From Prevotella sp. (GTDB lineage Bacteria; Bacteroidota; Bacteroidia; Bacteroidales; Bacteroidaceae), in NCBI GenBank assembly GCA_003447235.1, contig DLZV01000008.1, positions 1 through 44,732 of the forward strand: a DNA stretch of 44,732 nt, given 5' to 3'. The notes under the pieces were generated by a model that was not told the origin of the DNA, made no database searches, and saw nothing but the letters and a program-made list of their open reading frames with translations. Below are positions 31,392-40,032 of the stretch, piece by piece (position 1 is the first letter of the stretch; each line of letters opens with the position of its first letter). Both the position numbers and the translations under genes were made by a program.

Positions 31392-33386
31392 CTACAAATC
31401 TGCCAACGGGTCAGAAATGTGGTAAGTCACTTCCATTTCCTGCTCGCTTTCCATCGGTGGAAGTTCAAGCGGTGGCGGTGGTGCAGCCTCTTCTGAGTGT
31501 TCCGGCTTGGATATGCCAACAGTTGCAATGGCGTTCTTCTTCATGTATGCGTTGAATGCAGCTATCTTCTTCTGCTGGTTCACGAATATCTCTTTGTCCT
31601 TGTCAGTCCGCTCTGCATCGGCAGTGTTGAACGTGCCCACGTCCTCGAGCTTGTCGATAAGTCGGTCGTTCTGGAAGATATAAACGTCGGTTGCGTTGCC
31701 GTCCTCATCGGTCAGATAGTAGGCATCCACCTTGTAGTTGTTCGGTGCAAGTCTTTCTATCACCTCAGTCTTGCTCAGCCACCAGTCCTTATACGCCACT
31801 CTGCAGTAGCTGTTCCTGCGTATGGAGGTCTCTGTGTGCTCGCCGACAAAGCGTGCCCACACCGATTTGTCCATTGGCTGAAGCGTTGGATTCATATTGG
31901 CTTCAAGCACTTGCCAGCGTGTCATGCCGGGGTATTTCTTCTGGTTCGGGTGGAGGGTATTGTTGAACTCCTTGATGTCGCGGATGTCGTCAGCAATCAG
32001 TTCTTCCCATGTGTAGTACTGTTTGTCCTCGTAGGTGTCATTCTTCTCGTCAAACACCTTCTTGGCTTCAGTTCGGTAGTGTCTGTCCTTGGCGTAGAAG
32101 CGTCCGATGCCGAGGTGGTTTCTATGCTCCACACGGCGTTTCTTGGCACCGTTCATCGGCTCAGCGTATTTCTCTTGGGAGTTCATCGGGGCGCAGAAAC
32201 GCACAAATGGGAACAATACTCCTGCCTTCAGGAAACTCTCTTTCCACTGACTCATCAAGTGGTTCTCCACCTCAACCTGCGCTGGGCACCCCCAGCCCTT
32301 GTTTTCTATCAGTCGGAACATCGAACGGAAGCAGTCGGCAACCAAGTCCACGTTCTTGTTGCGGTTGTAGGCGTAGCCCACCACGCACTGGCTTGTGACA
32401 TCGTAGGCGTAGTATGCCTTCGGCCTTGCCTTGGTATCCTTCAGTTTGCGTGGGAGGTCGCGGTCATCGAATGAAATCTTTGAGAACGAGAACTCAGGCG
32501 CATGGCGGTGAACGTGTGGCATCTGCTCGTGCATGAATGTGGTGTAGGAATCTTGGTGTTTTGCTATAAACAGACGAGCATCTGGACGATTCAGGTAGTT
32601 CGTAATAGTGCTTTCGCTTAATGACTTCGGGTCACCATTCTTGTCGGTCCACTCGCTTGCGTCAAAAAGCTCACCAGTCTCTGGGTCATACACGTCCAGC
32701 TCACCGCACACAAACGAGTTGTACAATTCCCACACATTCGTGTTGAACGGTTTGTTCGGCAGCACCGCTATTGACCATATCAAGCGCATTGTTCGGTAAT
32801 CCACCTTACGGCTTGTCTGGTTACCGAACTTTCGGCTGATGAGACACTGGTATCCGTCACGCTGATACTCGTTCACCTTCTTGCGGAAGCGCAACATACT
32901 TGCCGGCAATGTGTGCCCGGTCTTCATACGGTAACCATCCACAGCTTGCGACATCATGCTCCAGTCATACTTCTGGCCCATCGTCTTCTGTATCGCCTTG
33001 GCGTTGTTGTAGAGTTTGATACAAGCATTCAGCACGCTGGCGTTGGTCACATACTCCTTCACATGAGCATCGGTAGCGTGGTCGTGTCCGCACTGGTTGC
33101 GCCAGTCGTTGAAATATGCGACAGCTGCCTGGTCCACCTCGTAGTTGGCATCAAGCCAGGCAAGCAGCACCTCAAGCGACGGGTCCGGATAAATCTCCTT
33201 GAGTTTGTCTTGATAAGCATCGGGCAGACTGCTAACCGCGATGAGCGCATAGCCGCCTCTTCCACCACGACGCACAATGTCTATGCGACCGCGTGCAGAG
33301 AGCTGCTTGTAGTTGGGTACGGTCATCACACCGCCATCCACAAGTTCCCGCATCGAGATGCAAAGTCTGTTATCGTGGTACTCCAT
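31392..33386 (-). CDS. MuA-like DDE transposase
   Basis: 664 residues, like MuA (663). N-terminal DNA-binding helices (about 1-60), then a linker, then an RNase H-fold core: first catalytic Asp at 307/308 in KISFDDRDLP, second position Glu374 in QVEVENHLMS, third Glu409 in EKYAEPMNG, spaced as D-67-x-35-E. The usual second Asp is Glu here. C-terminal beta-barrel and helical tail with Pro/Glu-rich end (EAAPPPPLELPPMESEQEM). It joins phage ends to target DNA, giving replicative transposition and integration. A good Shine-Dalgarno (AAGGAGGAG) precedes the ATG, fixing the start. Confidence 0.95.
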   Translation of the reverse strand: MEYHDNRLCISMRELVDGGVMTVPNYKQLSARGRIDIVRRGGRGGYALIAVSSLPDAYQDKLKEIYPDPSLEVLLAWLDANYEVDQAAVAYFNDWRNQCGHDHATDAHVKEYVTNASVLNACIKLYNNAKAIQKTMGQKYDWSMMSQAVDGYRMKTGHTLPASMLRFRKKVNEYQRDGYQCLISRKFGNQTSRKVDYRTMRLIWSIAVLPNKPFNTNVWELYNSFVCGELDVYDPETGELFDASEWTDKNGDPKSLSESTITNYLNRPDARLFIAKHQDSYTTFMHEQMPHVHRHAPEFSFSKISFDDRDLPRKLKDTKARPKAYYAYDVTSQCVVGYAYNRNKNVDLVADCFRSMFRLIENKGWGCPAQVEVENHLMSQWKESFLKAGVLFPFVRFCAPMNSQEKYAEPMNGAKKRRVEHRNHLGIGRFYAKDRHYRTEAKKVFDEKNDTYEDKQYYTWEELIADDIRDIKEFNNTLHPNQKKYPGMTRWQVLEANMNPTLQPMDKSVWARFVGEHTETSIRRNSYCRVAYKDWWLSKTEVIERLAPNNYKVDAYYLTDEDGNATDVYIFQNDRLIDKLEDVGTFNTADAERTDKDKEIFVNQQKKIAAFNAYMKKNAIATVGISKPEHSEEAAPPPPLELPPMESEQEMEVTYHISDPLADL

Positions 33387-33398
33387 ACTTACTCCTCC

Positions 33399-33773
33399 TT
33401 ATCTCAATGTTGCAGCCCAGTTCTGAATCTCTGGTATATCACAGACCATTACCTTGTCGTAATGGCGAACCTTGACACCCTTGTGGTACACGTCGCAACC
33501 TGCATCCTCTTTCTTTGAGAACTCAAGCATCACATCATTAGGGAGATACTGACGCATGTAGTCATCTGAATCATGAAGCGTTTCCATCTCTGGTGATACA
33601 ACCATCACAATGCCGCCCTTCTGGAGGGCAAACATACGAATACGTTTTGCACGATCCGTCTCACCACGCTCCTTGTCAAAACTTAGGGCATTCCACACAG
33701 CGCGGTCACCCACCTTGAACACTTCCGCCAGTTCCTGACGAACCTCCTTTGTTACGTGAATGTACTTTTTCAT
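33399..33773 (-). CDS. Small early protein, first before the transposase
   Basis: 124 residues starting MKKYIHVTKEVRQELAEVFK. Residues 6-35 have the helix pattern of a small DNA-binding domain (LAEVFKVGDRAVWNALSF) with basic DRAKRIRMFALQKGGIVM. The C-terminal half is beta-rich. It lies 12 nt from the transposase start. Probably a helper or early regulator (Ner/Tra-region slot of Mu), but not identified. Confidence 0.7.
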   Translation of the reverse strand: MKKYIHVTKEVRQELAEVFKVGDRAVWNALSFDKERGETDRAKRIRMFALQKGGIVMVVSPEMETLHDSDDYMRQYLPNDVMLEFSKKEDAGCDVYHKGVKVRHYDKVMVCDIPEIQNWAATLR

Positions 33774-33801
33774 ATCTCACTTGTTTTAATTATTAACATA
33801 T

Positions 33802-33960
33802 TGGTGGAGCTTGGGGAGTCGAACCCCACATGGCTATCCAGCGCACGGCAAACCTGCCACTCCTGCGGTCTTTCCCGCGGTCATCCGAGGCCAACCCTGC
33901 CGACTATCCAGTGCGGTGGCTGACTATCCAGTGCAGCACCCAGGGTCTCCGTGTTATCCT
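33802..33960 (-). ncRNA. tRNA/tmRNA-like 3' end element in the early operon
   Basis: On the minus strand the sequence ends TGGGG-TTCGACT-CCCCA-AGCTCCACCA (33828-33802): a perfect 5-bp T stem, the canonical 7-nt T loop, and an acceptor end with encoded CCA. AGCTCCACCA is identical to the 3' end of E. coli tmRNA as I recall it. No matching 5' acceptor half (GGAGCTT type) or full cloverleaf is found upstream. Instead there are three copies of TATCCAG(T/C)GC (33837-33932 on the plus strand) and a hairpin GGCAGGTTTGCC. It lies in the 190-nt gap between two early genes. Fragment of a captured tmRNA, or a phage RNA mimicking a tRNA end. Confidence 0.55.
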
Positions 33961-33964
33961 GCAA

Positions 33965-34174
33965 TCATTTTACCTCGTTTATCTTCGGTCTAACGCTACA
34001 TCCGTAGCAGGACATCAGCCGTCTTATCAATCTCGCCACATAACATTCTGGTGCTGTGAATACGATGCCGTCCTCTTCTGTGTAGCTGAAACTAACACCA
34101 TCCATTATCAGAACCATTGCCACCTTGTGCTTCACGCTCTGCGTCTGCCACTCCTTTATTTCTGTATCGTTCAT
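33965..34174 (-). CDS. First gene of the early operon, small unknown protein
   Basis: 69 residues from MNDTEIKEWQTQSVKHKV. An upstream in-frame ATG at 34237 would lie only 8 nt after the predicted RNA start; the A-rich leader before 34174 makes the shorter start better. Beta-rich middle (AMVLIMDGVSFSYTEEDGIV) and basic C-terminus. It is the first gene after the early promoter, the slot of ner in Mu, but it does not look like Ner. Unknown. Confidence 0.6.
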   Translation of the reverse strand: MNDTEIKEWQTQSVKHKVAMVLIMDGVSFSYTEEDGIVFTAPECYVARLIRRLMSCYGCSVRPKINEVK

Positions 34175-34216
34175 ATTCTTTAATTGCAAAAATTCGTTAT
34201 TCTCGACCTTTTTTCG

Positions 34217-34281
34217 TATCTTTGGCCGCTCGTTCAATCTTGAACACGCTGCAAAGATAGTGATTTCTCACGAATTACAAA
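34217..34281. promoter_or_regulatory. Immunity switch: facing early and repressor promoters with operator
   Basis: Leftward early promoter: -7 box TATCTTTG at 34259-34252, with TTTG at 34281-34278, 18 nt away. Rightward repressor promoter: TATCTTTG at 34217-34224, weak -33. Their predicted start points overlap by about 14 nt, so polymerases would collide. A palindrome GTGATTTCTCAC (34260-34271) lies in the early promoter spacer, and a related GTGATTTCTTAC occurs inside the repressor gene (about 34480), both plausible repressor sites. Confidence 0.65.
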
Positions 34282-34318
34282 AGAAAAATCGGGATTTATT
34301 TCGATTAAATTTAGAATT

Positions 34319-34759
34319 ATGGCACATAACGGGACAATTCACGAAAGAATCAAGCACCTCGTTGATATAAAAGCAGGTGGGAAAAATACAGTATTCGCCC
34401 AGAAATTGGGCGTTAGTGAAGCTAATATAAGAGGTTATATAAAGGGAGTCATACCCAAAGCTGACGTTTTAGAAAAAATCGTGATTTCTTACGATGTAAA
34501 CGCAATGTGGCTTCTCACTGGCTTAGGGAGTGACACCTTACCTAATTCTGAACCAGGAAATCCTATTCTTGCAACGACAGAGACAAGTATTGCCACATTC
34601 TTTGGTCAATTAGAACCATACATACAAAGCAAAGATGCTAAAATCATACAACAAGCAGAGGAAATTGGACGTCTCAAAGAAACCATAAAACAACTGTCTA
34701 TCGAAAAAGAAAAGCATGTATCGGATGCCGACACTTCAAATATTGCAAGTGCAGGGTAA
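34319..34759 (+). CDS. CI-like phage repressor
   Basis: 146 residues, opposite in direction to the early operon. N-terminal HTH of the Bacteroidales phage-repressor type: NTVFAQKLGVSEANIRGYIK (residues about 23-42) followed by the conserved MWLLTGLGSD block, typical of CI-like (Phage_CI_repr) proteins. There is no LexA-type peptidase domain. The C-terminus is a short coiled coil (EEIGRLKETIKQLSIEKEKH) that probably dimerises it. It should hold the early promoter off in the lysogen. Induction without a self-cleaving domain would need another route, as in Mu. Confidence 0.88.
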   Translation: MAHNGTIHERIKHLVDIKAGGKNTVFAQKLGVSEANIRGYIKGVIPKADVLEKIVISYDVNAMWLLTGLGSDTLPNSEPGNPILATTETSIATFFGQLEPYIQSKDAKIIQQAEEIGRLKETIKQLSIEKEKHVSDADTSNIASAG

Positions 34760-35100
34760 ACCCATTTCATGTTATCATAGGTGGTAAGCCGTAACACCAT
34801 ACGTATACCCCTCCAATGCCATTAGAACCCCGTTTGGAGGGGTGTACCCCCTCTTTCGAGGCTCATCCCATGTAAGAACCCCCATAAATACAAGGTTTTA
34901 GCCCGATTCGCGCCCATTTTACCAATATCACAAATGGGTAGTTTCCCCCACCCTATCCCTTAAAACTATCCTTTTCCCTCCCCCTCTATCCTACCCCCGA
35001 AAACCCCGAATGTGTAACCCCTAATTTCCGAAAATGTAACCCCTATCTGTAACCCCAATAGTAACCCCATTCCCATTTTTCGCCATTTTCAGACATAAAA
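34760..35100. other. Gene-free, strand-biased C-rich tract beside the phage end
   Basis: No credible frame. The plus strand is unusually C- and A-rich with runs such as CCCCCTC, CCCCAC and CCCTCCCC, and very few G. It includes the four GTAACCCC repeats listed separately. It probably belongs to the control region between the repressor and the terminal sites. Confidence 0.6.
35014..35068 (+). repeat. Four direct repeats GTAACCCC near the phage end
   Basis: GTAACCCC occurs at 35014-35021, 35036-35043, 35049-35056 and 35061-35068, three of them preceded by TGT or ATGT. Starts are 22, 13 and 12 nt apart. The core GTAA-CC also occurs in the terminal repeats (35571-35670), suggesting binding by transposase or repressor. 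Confidence 0.55.
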
Positions 35101-35124
35101 AAAGGAGGCCAAATGACCTCCTTT
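35101..35124. terminator. Bidirectional hairpin terminator
   Basis: AAAGGAGG (35101-35108) and CCTCCTTT (35117-35124) form an 8-bp stem with an 8-nt loop, preceded by a run of A (T run on the minus strand). It ends leftward transcripts of the 35181-35414 gene and may also end repressor transcripts. Confidence 0.6.
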
Positions 35125-35180
35125 CCCACGACCGTACAAACGGCCTTTTATTTGCGTTCTAACGCCATAAAAACATCAGT

Positions 35181-35414
35181 CTAATCATCTGCCCCACGAG
35201 AGCATGAAATAAGCGTAGATTGCTTGATTATAGCGCGTTTCGTGCATAATGTACCATTGCCAGACAGCCCGGCATGAAGCAAATAATTCTTCGTCGCGCC
35301 GATCTGTTCAGCCGTCAAAACCGTATAAACCGCGGAAATGCTGCTAAAGTACCAGTCTTTCCGCCTCGTTCCATCTATATTGTGCAGCAGATGCACATGT
35401 ATTACCTTTGCCAT
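35181..35414 (-). CDS. Small Bacteroidales mobile-element protein
   Basis: 77 residues from MAKVIHVHLLHNIDGTRRKD. It contains SSISAVYTVLTAEQIGATKN followed by YLLHAG and a basic NGTLCTKRAIIKQSTLI end. From memory, similar short proteins are common beside phages and transposons in Bacteroidales, with no known function. A perfect -7 box TATATTTG (35442-35435) lies about 20 nt upstream. It is the outermost phage gene next to the terminus. It may be expressed in the lysogen. Confidence 0.7.
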   Translation of the reverse strand: MAKVIHVHLLHNIDGTRRKDWYFSSISAVYTVLTAEQIGATKNYLLHAGLSGNGTLCTKRAIIKQSTLISCSRGADD

Positions 35415-35496
35415 ATTCACTCGTTTTGTTTCTGCAAATATACCAAATAATCATTATATGGAATAATTCCGCAATATAATAATTCAGAAACACCAT

Positions 35497-35517
35497 AAAA
35501 AAAGTGGCCTCAGCCAC
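35497..35517 (-). terminator. Minus-strand terminator just inside the phage end
   Basis: On the minus strand GTGGC-TGAG-GCCAC (35517-35504) is followed by TTTTTTT. It would stop leftward transcription entering the prophage from the interrupted host gene. Confidence 0.6.
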
Positions 35518-35570
35518 CATTCTACCCCACCCCAACACAACACCAACCACCAACAGAAACGCAATATAAA

Positions 35571-35670
35571 CCACCCGTAAGCCCCATGTAAACCACAGGA
35601 GCCTCAACAAGCCCCAAAAGTAAACCAAATGTAAGCCTATGTAAACGCTTCGTTTTACGCCGCCATTTCA
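35571..35670 (-). repeat. Phage terminus with repeated transposase-type sites
   Basis: On the minus strand the end reads TGAAATGGCGGCGTAAAACG, then AAGCGTTTACATAGGC. This resembles the Mu right end (TGAAGCGGCGCACGAAAAAC then GCGAAAGCGTTT). Two larger repeats follow on the plus strand: GTAAGCCCCATGTAAACC (about 35578) and GTAAGCCTATGTAAACG (about 35634), with extra AGTAAACC and GTAAACC copies. The terminal dinucleotide is TG as in Mu. A 5-bp target duplication would be GCCAC at 35671-35675 (inferred). Confidence 0.65.
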
Positions 35671-38190
35671 GCCACACACGCCTAACTCGTTGAAACACAA
35701 ACCTCTCACCCATTTTTCAGCCGACCGACTCATATACGCTTCGTTCTGTGCCCCATACGTCTTGGCAGTAGTGAAAAGTTCTTCCCTTACAAAGTCGGCC
35801 TCGAAATCACGGAATTCACGTTCCAGGTCCCACTGGTTTATTCGGCGAAGTTCAGCCTCAAGCGTCGTATAGCCCGATATCAGGTCATCTACGATGCTCT
35901 GTTGTGCCGCCACACTTAGCATGGCACTCCGTGCGAGCAGTCGGCTTGCTGTCACATTGCGTGTAAGGTCGAGGACCACAGCTTGTTCTGTGTGTTCAGA
36001 CAAATACTCTTTTGCCACCTCATTGCCATACTTGTTATCAATGTCCACGAAGTCGGCTTGTTCACGGTCTTGGTCTTGCCATGCGGCAGTGTTGGCACTC
36101 AGCGACCGCAACTTTGCCCGGAGCATCATGTTGAGGCGCTTCTCCGAAGGAATGGCCGTAATGATGTACTCATACAATGGAGGCAAGTCGACACGTTGAC
36201 CAGTTCGGTTGATGCGGCCACGCTTCTGCAAGTCGATATTCACGTCAAGGTCGTTTTGCACGATGAGCATCTTGCGTTGGCGCACTTGGTCCTCTGGCAC
36301 CTCGGCGGTGGAAATGGCGTGCGCACTTGCACCTATAGCTCCACAGGCATTGATAAGAATAACGTCTAACTTGTTGTTTTGGAAATCATTGAAGATGAGG
36401 TTAGAGTGACGCTTCTTTCTTGACCCGATGACAGCGTTGATGAAGTCGTCATCGCCCTCAGGTGAGAGATAATCCAGTTGGTGTGCCCGCCCCGTACATT
36501 CCTCAAAACGGATGTTTAGGTATTCACCATTGGGCGCAACAAACTTCTCGGCAGTTATCAGCTGCCGTATTACGTCGATAGGCGACACGGGGAGATGAAA
36601 CACCTCTTCGGTTATGTCTTGCTTGATACTTGTGTAGTAGTCGCTTATCTCTTTGGCTTCTGCCTTCAATGACATTTCTTCCAATTCTTCTACCATTTCA
36701 AAAACAGGTCGATTGGCATTGTTGGTAGATCCGCTTCCACAAACCGTCTTTTCCAACAAGCGCAACAACAACGCAGATATGTCGCCACGAACGGATCCGT
36801 CTTCGTTCGCTGTCACGTCCTGTACGATACACTCAAGCGTGTCGCTCATGCCAATCACCACACTTCTTCCTTGCCTTACATTCTCAATGGCGGCTTGCGC
36901 CACCTTTTTCGCTTTCAAGGAAAGTAACAACACTTTGTTGATATAGAAAAGTTGTGCCCTTGTGGGATAGCAGTTGAAGGGTAGAAGCACGTTGTACATA
37001 AGGGCATGATTAACCATTGTGCGAACCATTGCAGAGAGTTTTACTATTTCACGGAAGAAGAACATTACCTTATCAAACTGCTCACCATGTACGTCGAGGT
37101 CTTCATCAAGATATGTATAGACAGGAGTAGGCAAACCCTCTTCAGAGTGCTCGCGCCTGATCATTTGTCCTTCGGCAGCCAAACAAGACGAAACGTATTC
37201 TTGCATGGGCACACCACCACAGTGCAAGGCATCCTTGAGCGTGTTTTCTGTAGCCAAGGCACTCAGGGTCGTGCGTCTCATGAAGGTGAGCAAACATTCC
37301 GGGCGCTTGGCAAAAGTGGCAGAAAGGAATACACATTGCGTCTGTGGCGTTTCTTCAAGAATCATGTTTATGCCTTGCGTGATAACCGATGCTTTGCCAG
37401 CGTTCACTCCACTGCTTTTGTGGGCTTCGTCGAAGATGAACAGCACACGATGTTGCTCGCACAACGCCATGAGGAAGTTGAGACGTGTCATGTCTCGTTT
37501 GGCATCTTTCAGTTGAGAGTAGGTTATCATGAGATAGTCGAAGGCATCCTGTGGCAGTTCACCTTTTATGAATATTTCTTGAAGGACAGATTTCTTGGGA
37601 GCTTTGTACACCACCTCATACTGTTTCTGGTAGAGCATCATGCGCTCTGCCTCATACTTTTCGTTATCTTCTTCGTCTGCGGGAGACCATATTTCGTCGG
37701 ACGTACATGTCGCTTTCTGCTCAACCACATGGTCAAAGTCGACAACCGACACACCTGCATTCACCACCAATGGCCGTGCCTCCTTAATGCCAAGCGCTTT
37801 ACAGTCGCGGTACATATCGCTGAACAGGGTATATCTGTCGGTGAAGAATATCGGCAGATAGCCAGACAACAGTCCATAGCGTATCATGGCAGCAGCTTGT
37901 CGGCCTTTGCCTATACCCGTTTGGTCGCCTATGACTACCGACTGTCCACGTTTCTCTATATTGTAAATGGCCAATGCAACACCATCGATTTGCTCGGCGG
38001 CCAATGCTTCCCTCAGTTCCTCATGGCTCATGTGCAGTCTGTTTGCTACATATCCGCCGACATCGCCCCCAAGCGCTTCGTTTAGTTTACTTAATGCCCT
38101 TGTCGTGTATTCTGCAAGCTGTTTCGGAATGACGGATTCCAATGTCTTCGCATCCTTTACAGCGCTTTCATATTTTGAAGACTTTTTCAT
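35668..38190 (-). pseudogene. Strawberry-notch-type helicase gene, C-terminus cut by the prophage
   Basis: 840 codons remain. N-terminal DEAD-like part: VVIGDQTGIGKGRQAAAMIR (Walker A, residues about 82-101), then FIFDEAHKSSG (DEAH) and FLSATFAKRPECLL (motif III). C-terminal helicase part: LIFNDFQNNKLDVILINACG and a QKRGRINRTGQ motif VI, as in strawberry-notch / SNF2-related helicases common in Bacteroidales mobile elements. The stop TGA (35670-35668) is the first three bases of the phage, so the gene was longer; its remainder should lie beyond the other phage end. Its promoter has -7 TACTTTTG at 38220-38213. The truncated protein may still be made. Confidence 0.85.
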
Positions 38191-38582
38191 AACTGTATCT
38201 TTAATGTTGCGGCAAAAGTATTATGAAGGTGTGCCAATTATTATCACAGGTGGAAAAAAACTTCTGTATTTGTGAGCTTTTTATAAGAAACAATTAACCT
38301 GTATTGATAATTGAGTCAGCACGTCAATATCTTTGCCGGCAAATAACGGTAAAAACTTGAGATATGACATTGGACAGCAAAAAATTCACGATTTGATAAA
38401 GGGTCAAACTTGGGTTAAAATGTCTATTGCGGAGAATAAAAGTGAAGAAAACGATATAAAAACACCTGTACTGGATAGAAAAAATGATTATCCTTCGTTA
38501 TTCTGTGGAAAAACAATTAATTTTGTACGCGTATGTATTAATAATACAGGTAAATACAAAAGTATATTTAGGACTACACATT
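38191..38582. other. Intergenic, no supported gene
   Basis: AT-rich spacer upstream of the divergent helicase gene. It holds a leftward -7 box TACTTTTG at 38220-38213. Short plus-strand frames here have no coding character. Confidence 0.5.
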
Positions 38583-38765
38583 ATGCCGTACTCCATAATA
38601 AAAGAAGTCAAAGTCCGTCTTTGGAGCAAATATGATGTTCACTTCGTTGCCAATAACGATGTGAATATCCTGGCAGGCATTAACGGCAGTGGTAAAACAT
38701 CCTTGTTGCCCGAACAAACAAGTTGGCACTTGTCAATATCAATGGCAAGAATCTGGTCGTACTAA
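38583..38765 (+). pseudogene. Truncated AAA ATPase gene fragment
   Basis: Starts MPYSIIKEVKVRLWSKYDVH and reaches a Walker A AGINGSGKTSLL near residue 40, then loses homology-like sequence and stops at about 60 residues. This is the N-terminus of an SMC/OLD-like ATPase with the rest deleted. It overlaps nothing and precedes the intact ATPase gene by 52 nt. Probably a deletion remnant. Confidence 0.6.
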
Positions 38766-38817
38766 TTCCGTCTGTCGACAAAAGCGTTATAAGCAAGAAT
38801 ACAAAAAAGAAAATCAT

Positions 38818-40032
38818 ATGAACGAACGTTTAATAGTAAAATCATTTGGTCCCGTCAAAGACCTTGATATTATATTTAAGAAAGTTACCTTGTTCATAGG
38901 AGACCAAGGCACAGGCAAAAGTTGTGTCGCAAAACTTTTCTCCACGTTTAAATGGTTAGAGAAGGTGTTAAGCCAAAAGAAATACAAACTCTCATACTTT
39001 GAGCAATATAACAGGTTCAAGACAAAGTTGTGTGCATATCATAGAATAGATTCCTTCATTGTTAATGGGAACCCATATATCAAATTTGAAGGAGAACTAT
39101 ACGATTTTTTGTATGAGAACGGGAATTTCTATGTAACAGACAAAGGTCAGGACATAAAAGGCATCTCAAAGGTAATGTATGTTCCAGCAGAACGTTCAAT
39201 TGTAAGCGTAGCCGAGAATAAGTCAAAGCTTTTGAAAGAGCTGCCAGACTCCAGTGAGACTTTCTCTGACGAGTTTGTAAATGCAAAGAAATTCTTTCAG
39301 AGCGGTTATAATCTTCCGTTTGAGGGATTACGCTTTGAATATGACAGTTTGAATGATACAGGTTGGATTCATGGTGCTAACTATAAGGTGAGACTCACTA
39401 ATGCTTCTAGTGGAATTCAGTCGTCCCTTCCAATGTGTATTGTATCAGAGTTTCTGAGTAGTAAGGTTTCTGACAAAGAGGAAATCAAGCTCTCTAAAGA
39501 AGAAAAAGACAAATTGGAAAAAAGAGTAGCTGAAATCATGCAGAATGATGAATATTCTGACAGTATCAAGGATATGATGATTCGCCAATTGTCATATGCC
39601 AATAGATATAATCAGCTTATAAACATAGTTGAAGAACCAGAATTAAACCTTTTCCCTCGTTCACAGATGGAAGTGCTCAAATCTCTGGTTTACAACAATG
39701 CAAGCTCTGATGAGAATATGCTTGTGTTCACTACTCATAGTCCATATTCATTGGCAATTGTCAACACAATGATTATGGGTGCCAAGGCGTATGCCAATGC
39801 GAGTGCGGGACAGAGAAGGCTGATAGAGAACATTTTGCCAGTGAAGTATCAGATCAATGAAGAAGATATAGCTGCATATCGTCTCTCTTCTTCAGATGCA
39901 AGCTATTGTCAATCTGCTATAAATCCTAACACGGGGCTTGTTTCAAAAAACGAATTAGATTCTGCGTCAGGTGACATTATGCGAATATTTAACTCTTTAT
40001 ACCAGTGCTATGCCAAGACTCTCGCAAGATAG
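38818..40032 (+). CDS. AAA ATPase (OLD / ABC-like), defence candidate
   Basis: 404 residues from MNERLIVKSFGPVKDLDIIF; the longer frame to 38689 is discarded because it starts inside the fragment above. Walker A FIGDQGTGKSCVAK (about 27-40), then a long helical insert, signature-like LTNASSGIQSSLPMCI, Walker B VEEPELNLFPRS and the switch FTTHSPYSLAI, as in AAA_15/OLD ATPases. No TOPRIM domain follows. The next gene overlaps its end by 23 nt and carries a nuclease-like motif, so the two probably act as a complex. Confidence 0.85.
   Translation: MNERLIVKSFGPVKDLDIIFKKVTLFIGDQGTGKSCVAKLFSTFKWLEKVLSQKKYKLSYFEQYNRFKTKLCAYHRIDSFIVNGNPYIKFEGELYDFLYENGNFYVTDKGQDIKGISKVMYVPAERSIVSVAENKSKLLKELPDSSETFSDEFVNAKKFFQSGYNLPFEGLRFEYDSLNDTGWIHGANYKVRLTNASSGIQSSLPMCIVSEFLSSKVSDKEEIKLSKEEKDKLEKRVAEIMQNDEYSDSIKDMMIRQLSYANRYNQLINIVEEPELNLFPRSQMEVLKSLVYNNASSDENMLVFTTHSPYSLAIVNTMIMGAKAYANASAGQRRLIENILPVKYQINEEDIAAYRLSSSDASYCQSAINPNTGLVSKNELDSASGDIMRIFNSLYQCYAKTLAR

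Larger units (their letters stand above)
1..35670. mobile_element. Mu-like transposable prophage with a DGR (left end outside window)
   Basis: One continuous block of phage genes: MuA/MuB-like transposition genes, Gam, GemA, Mu G, MuF, DUF935 portal and gp36-like head genes, and a full tail module. This is the gene set of transposable (Mu-like) siphoviruses or myoviruses. No sheath-like gene was recognised, so a flexible non-contractile tail is more likely. The right boundary at 35670 is inferred from a TG...-starting terminus on the minus strand that resembles the Mu right end and from the host ORF that stops there. The left boundary is not in the window because the tail gene is open at position 1. 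A Mu-like prophage carrying a DGR matches the Hankyphage group of Bacteroides; that link is from memory. Confidence 0.93.

Noticed and set aside
33802..33960. Complete tRNA gene
   Set aside because: Only the T arm and acceptor 3' strand are present; no 5' acceptor half or anticodon arm could be folded.
35344..35713. Two hydrophobic minus-strand ORFs at the phage end
   Set aside because: They arise from the GTAA-CC terminal repeats and cross the junction; no leader or family features.
38333..38635. 100-residue plus-strand ORF
   Set aside because: AT-rich spacer with no motif; it overlaps the start of the AAA fragment in another frame.
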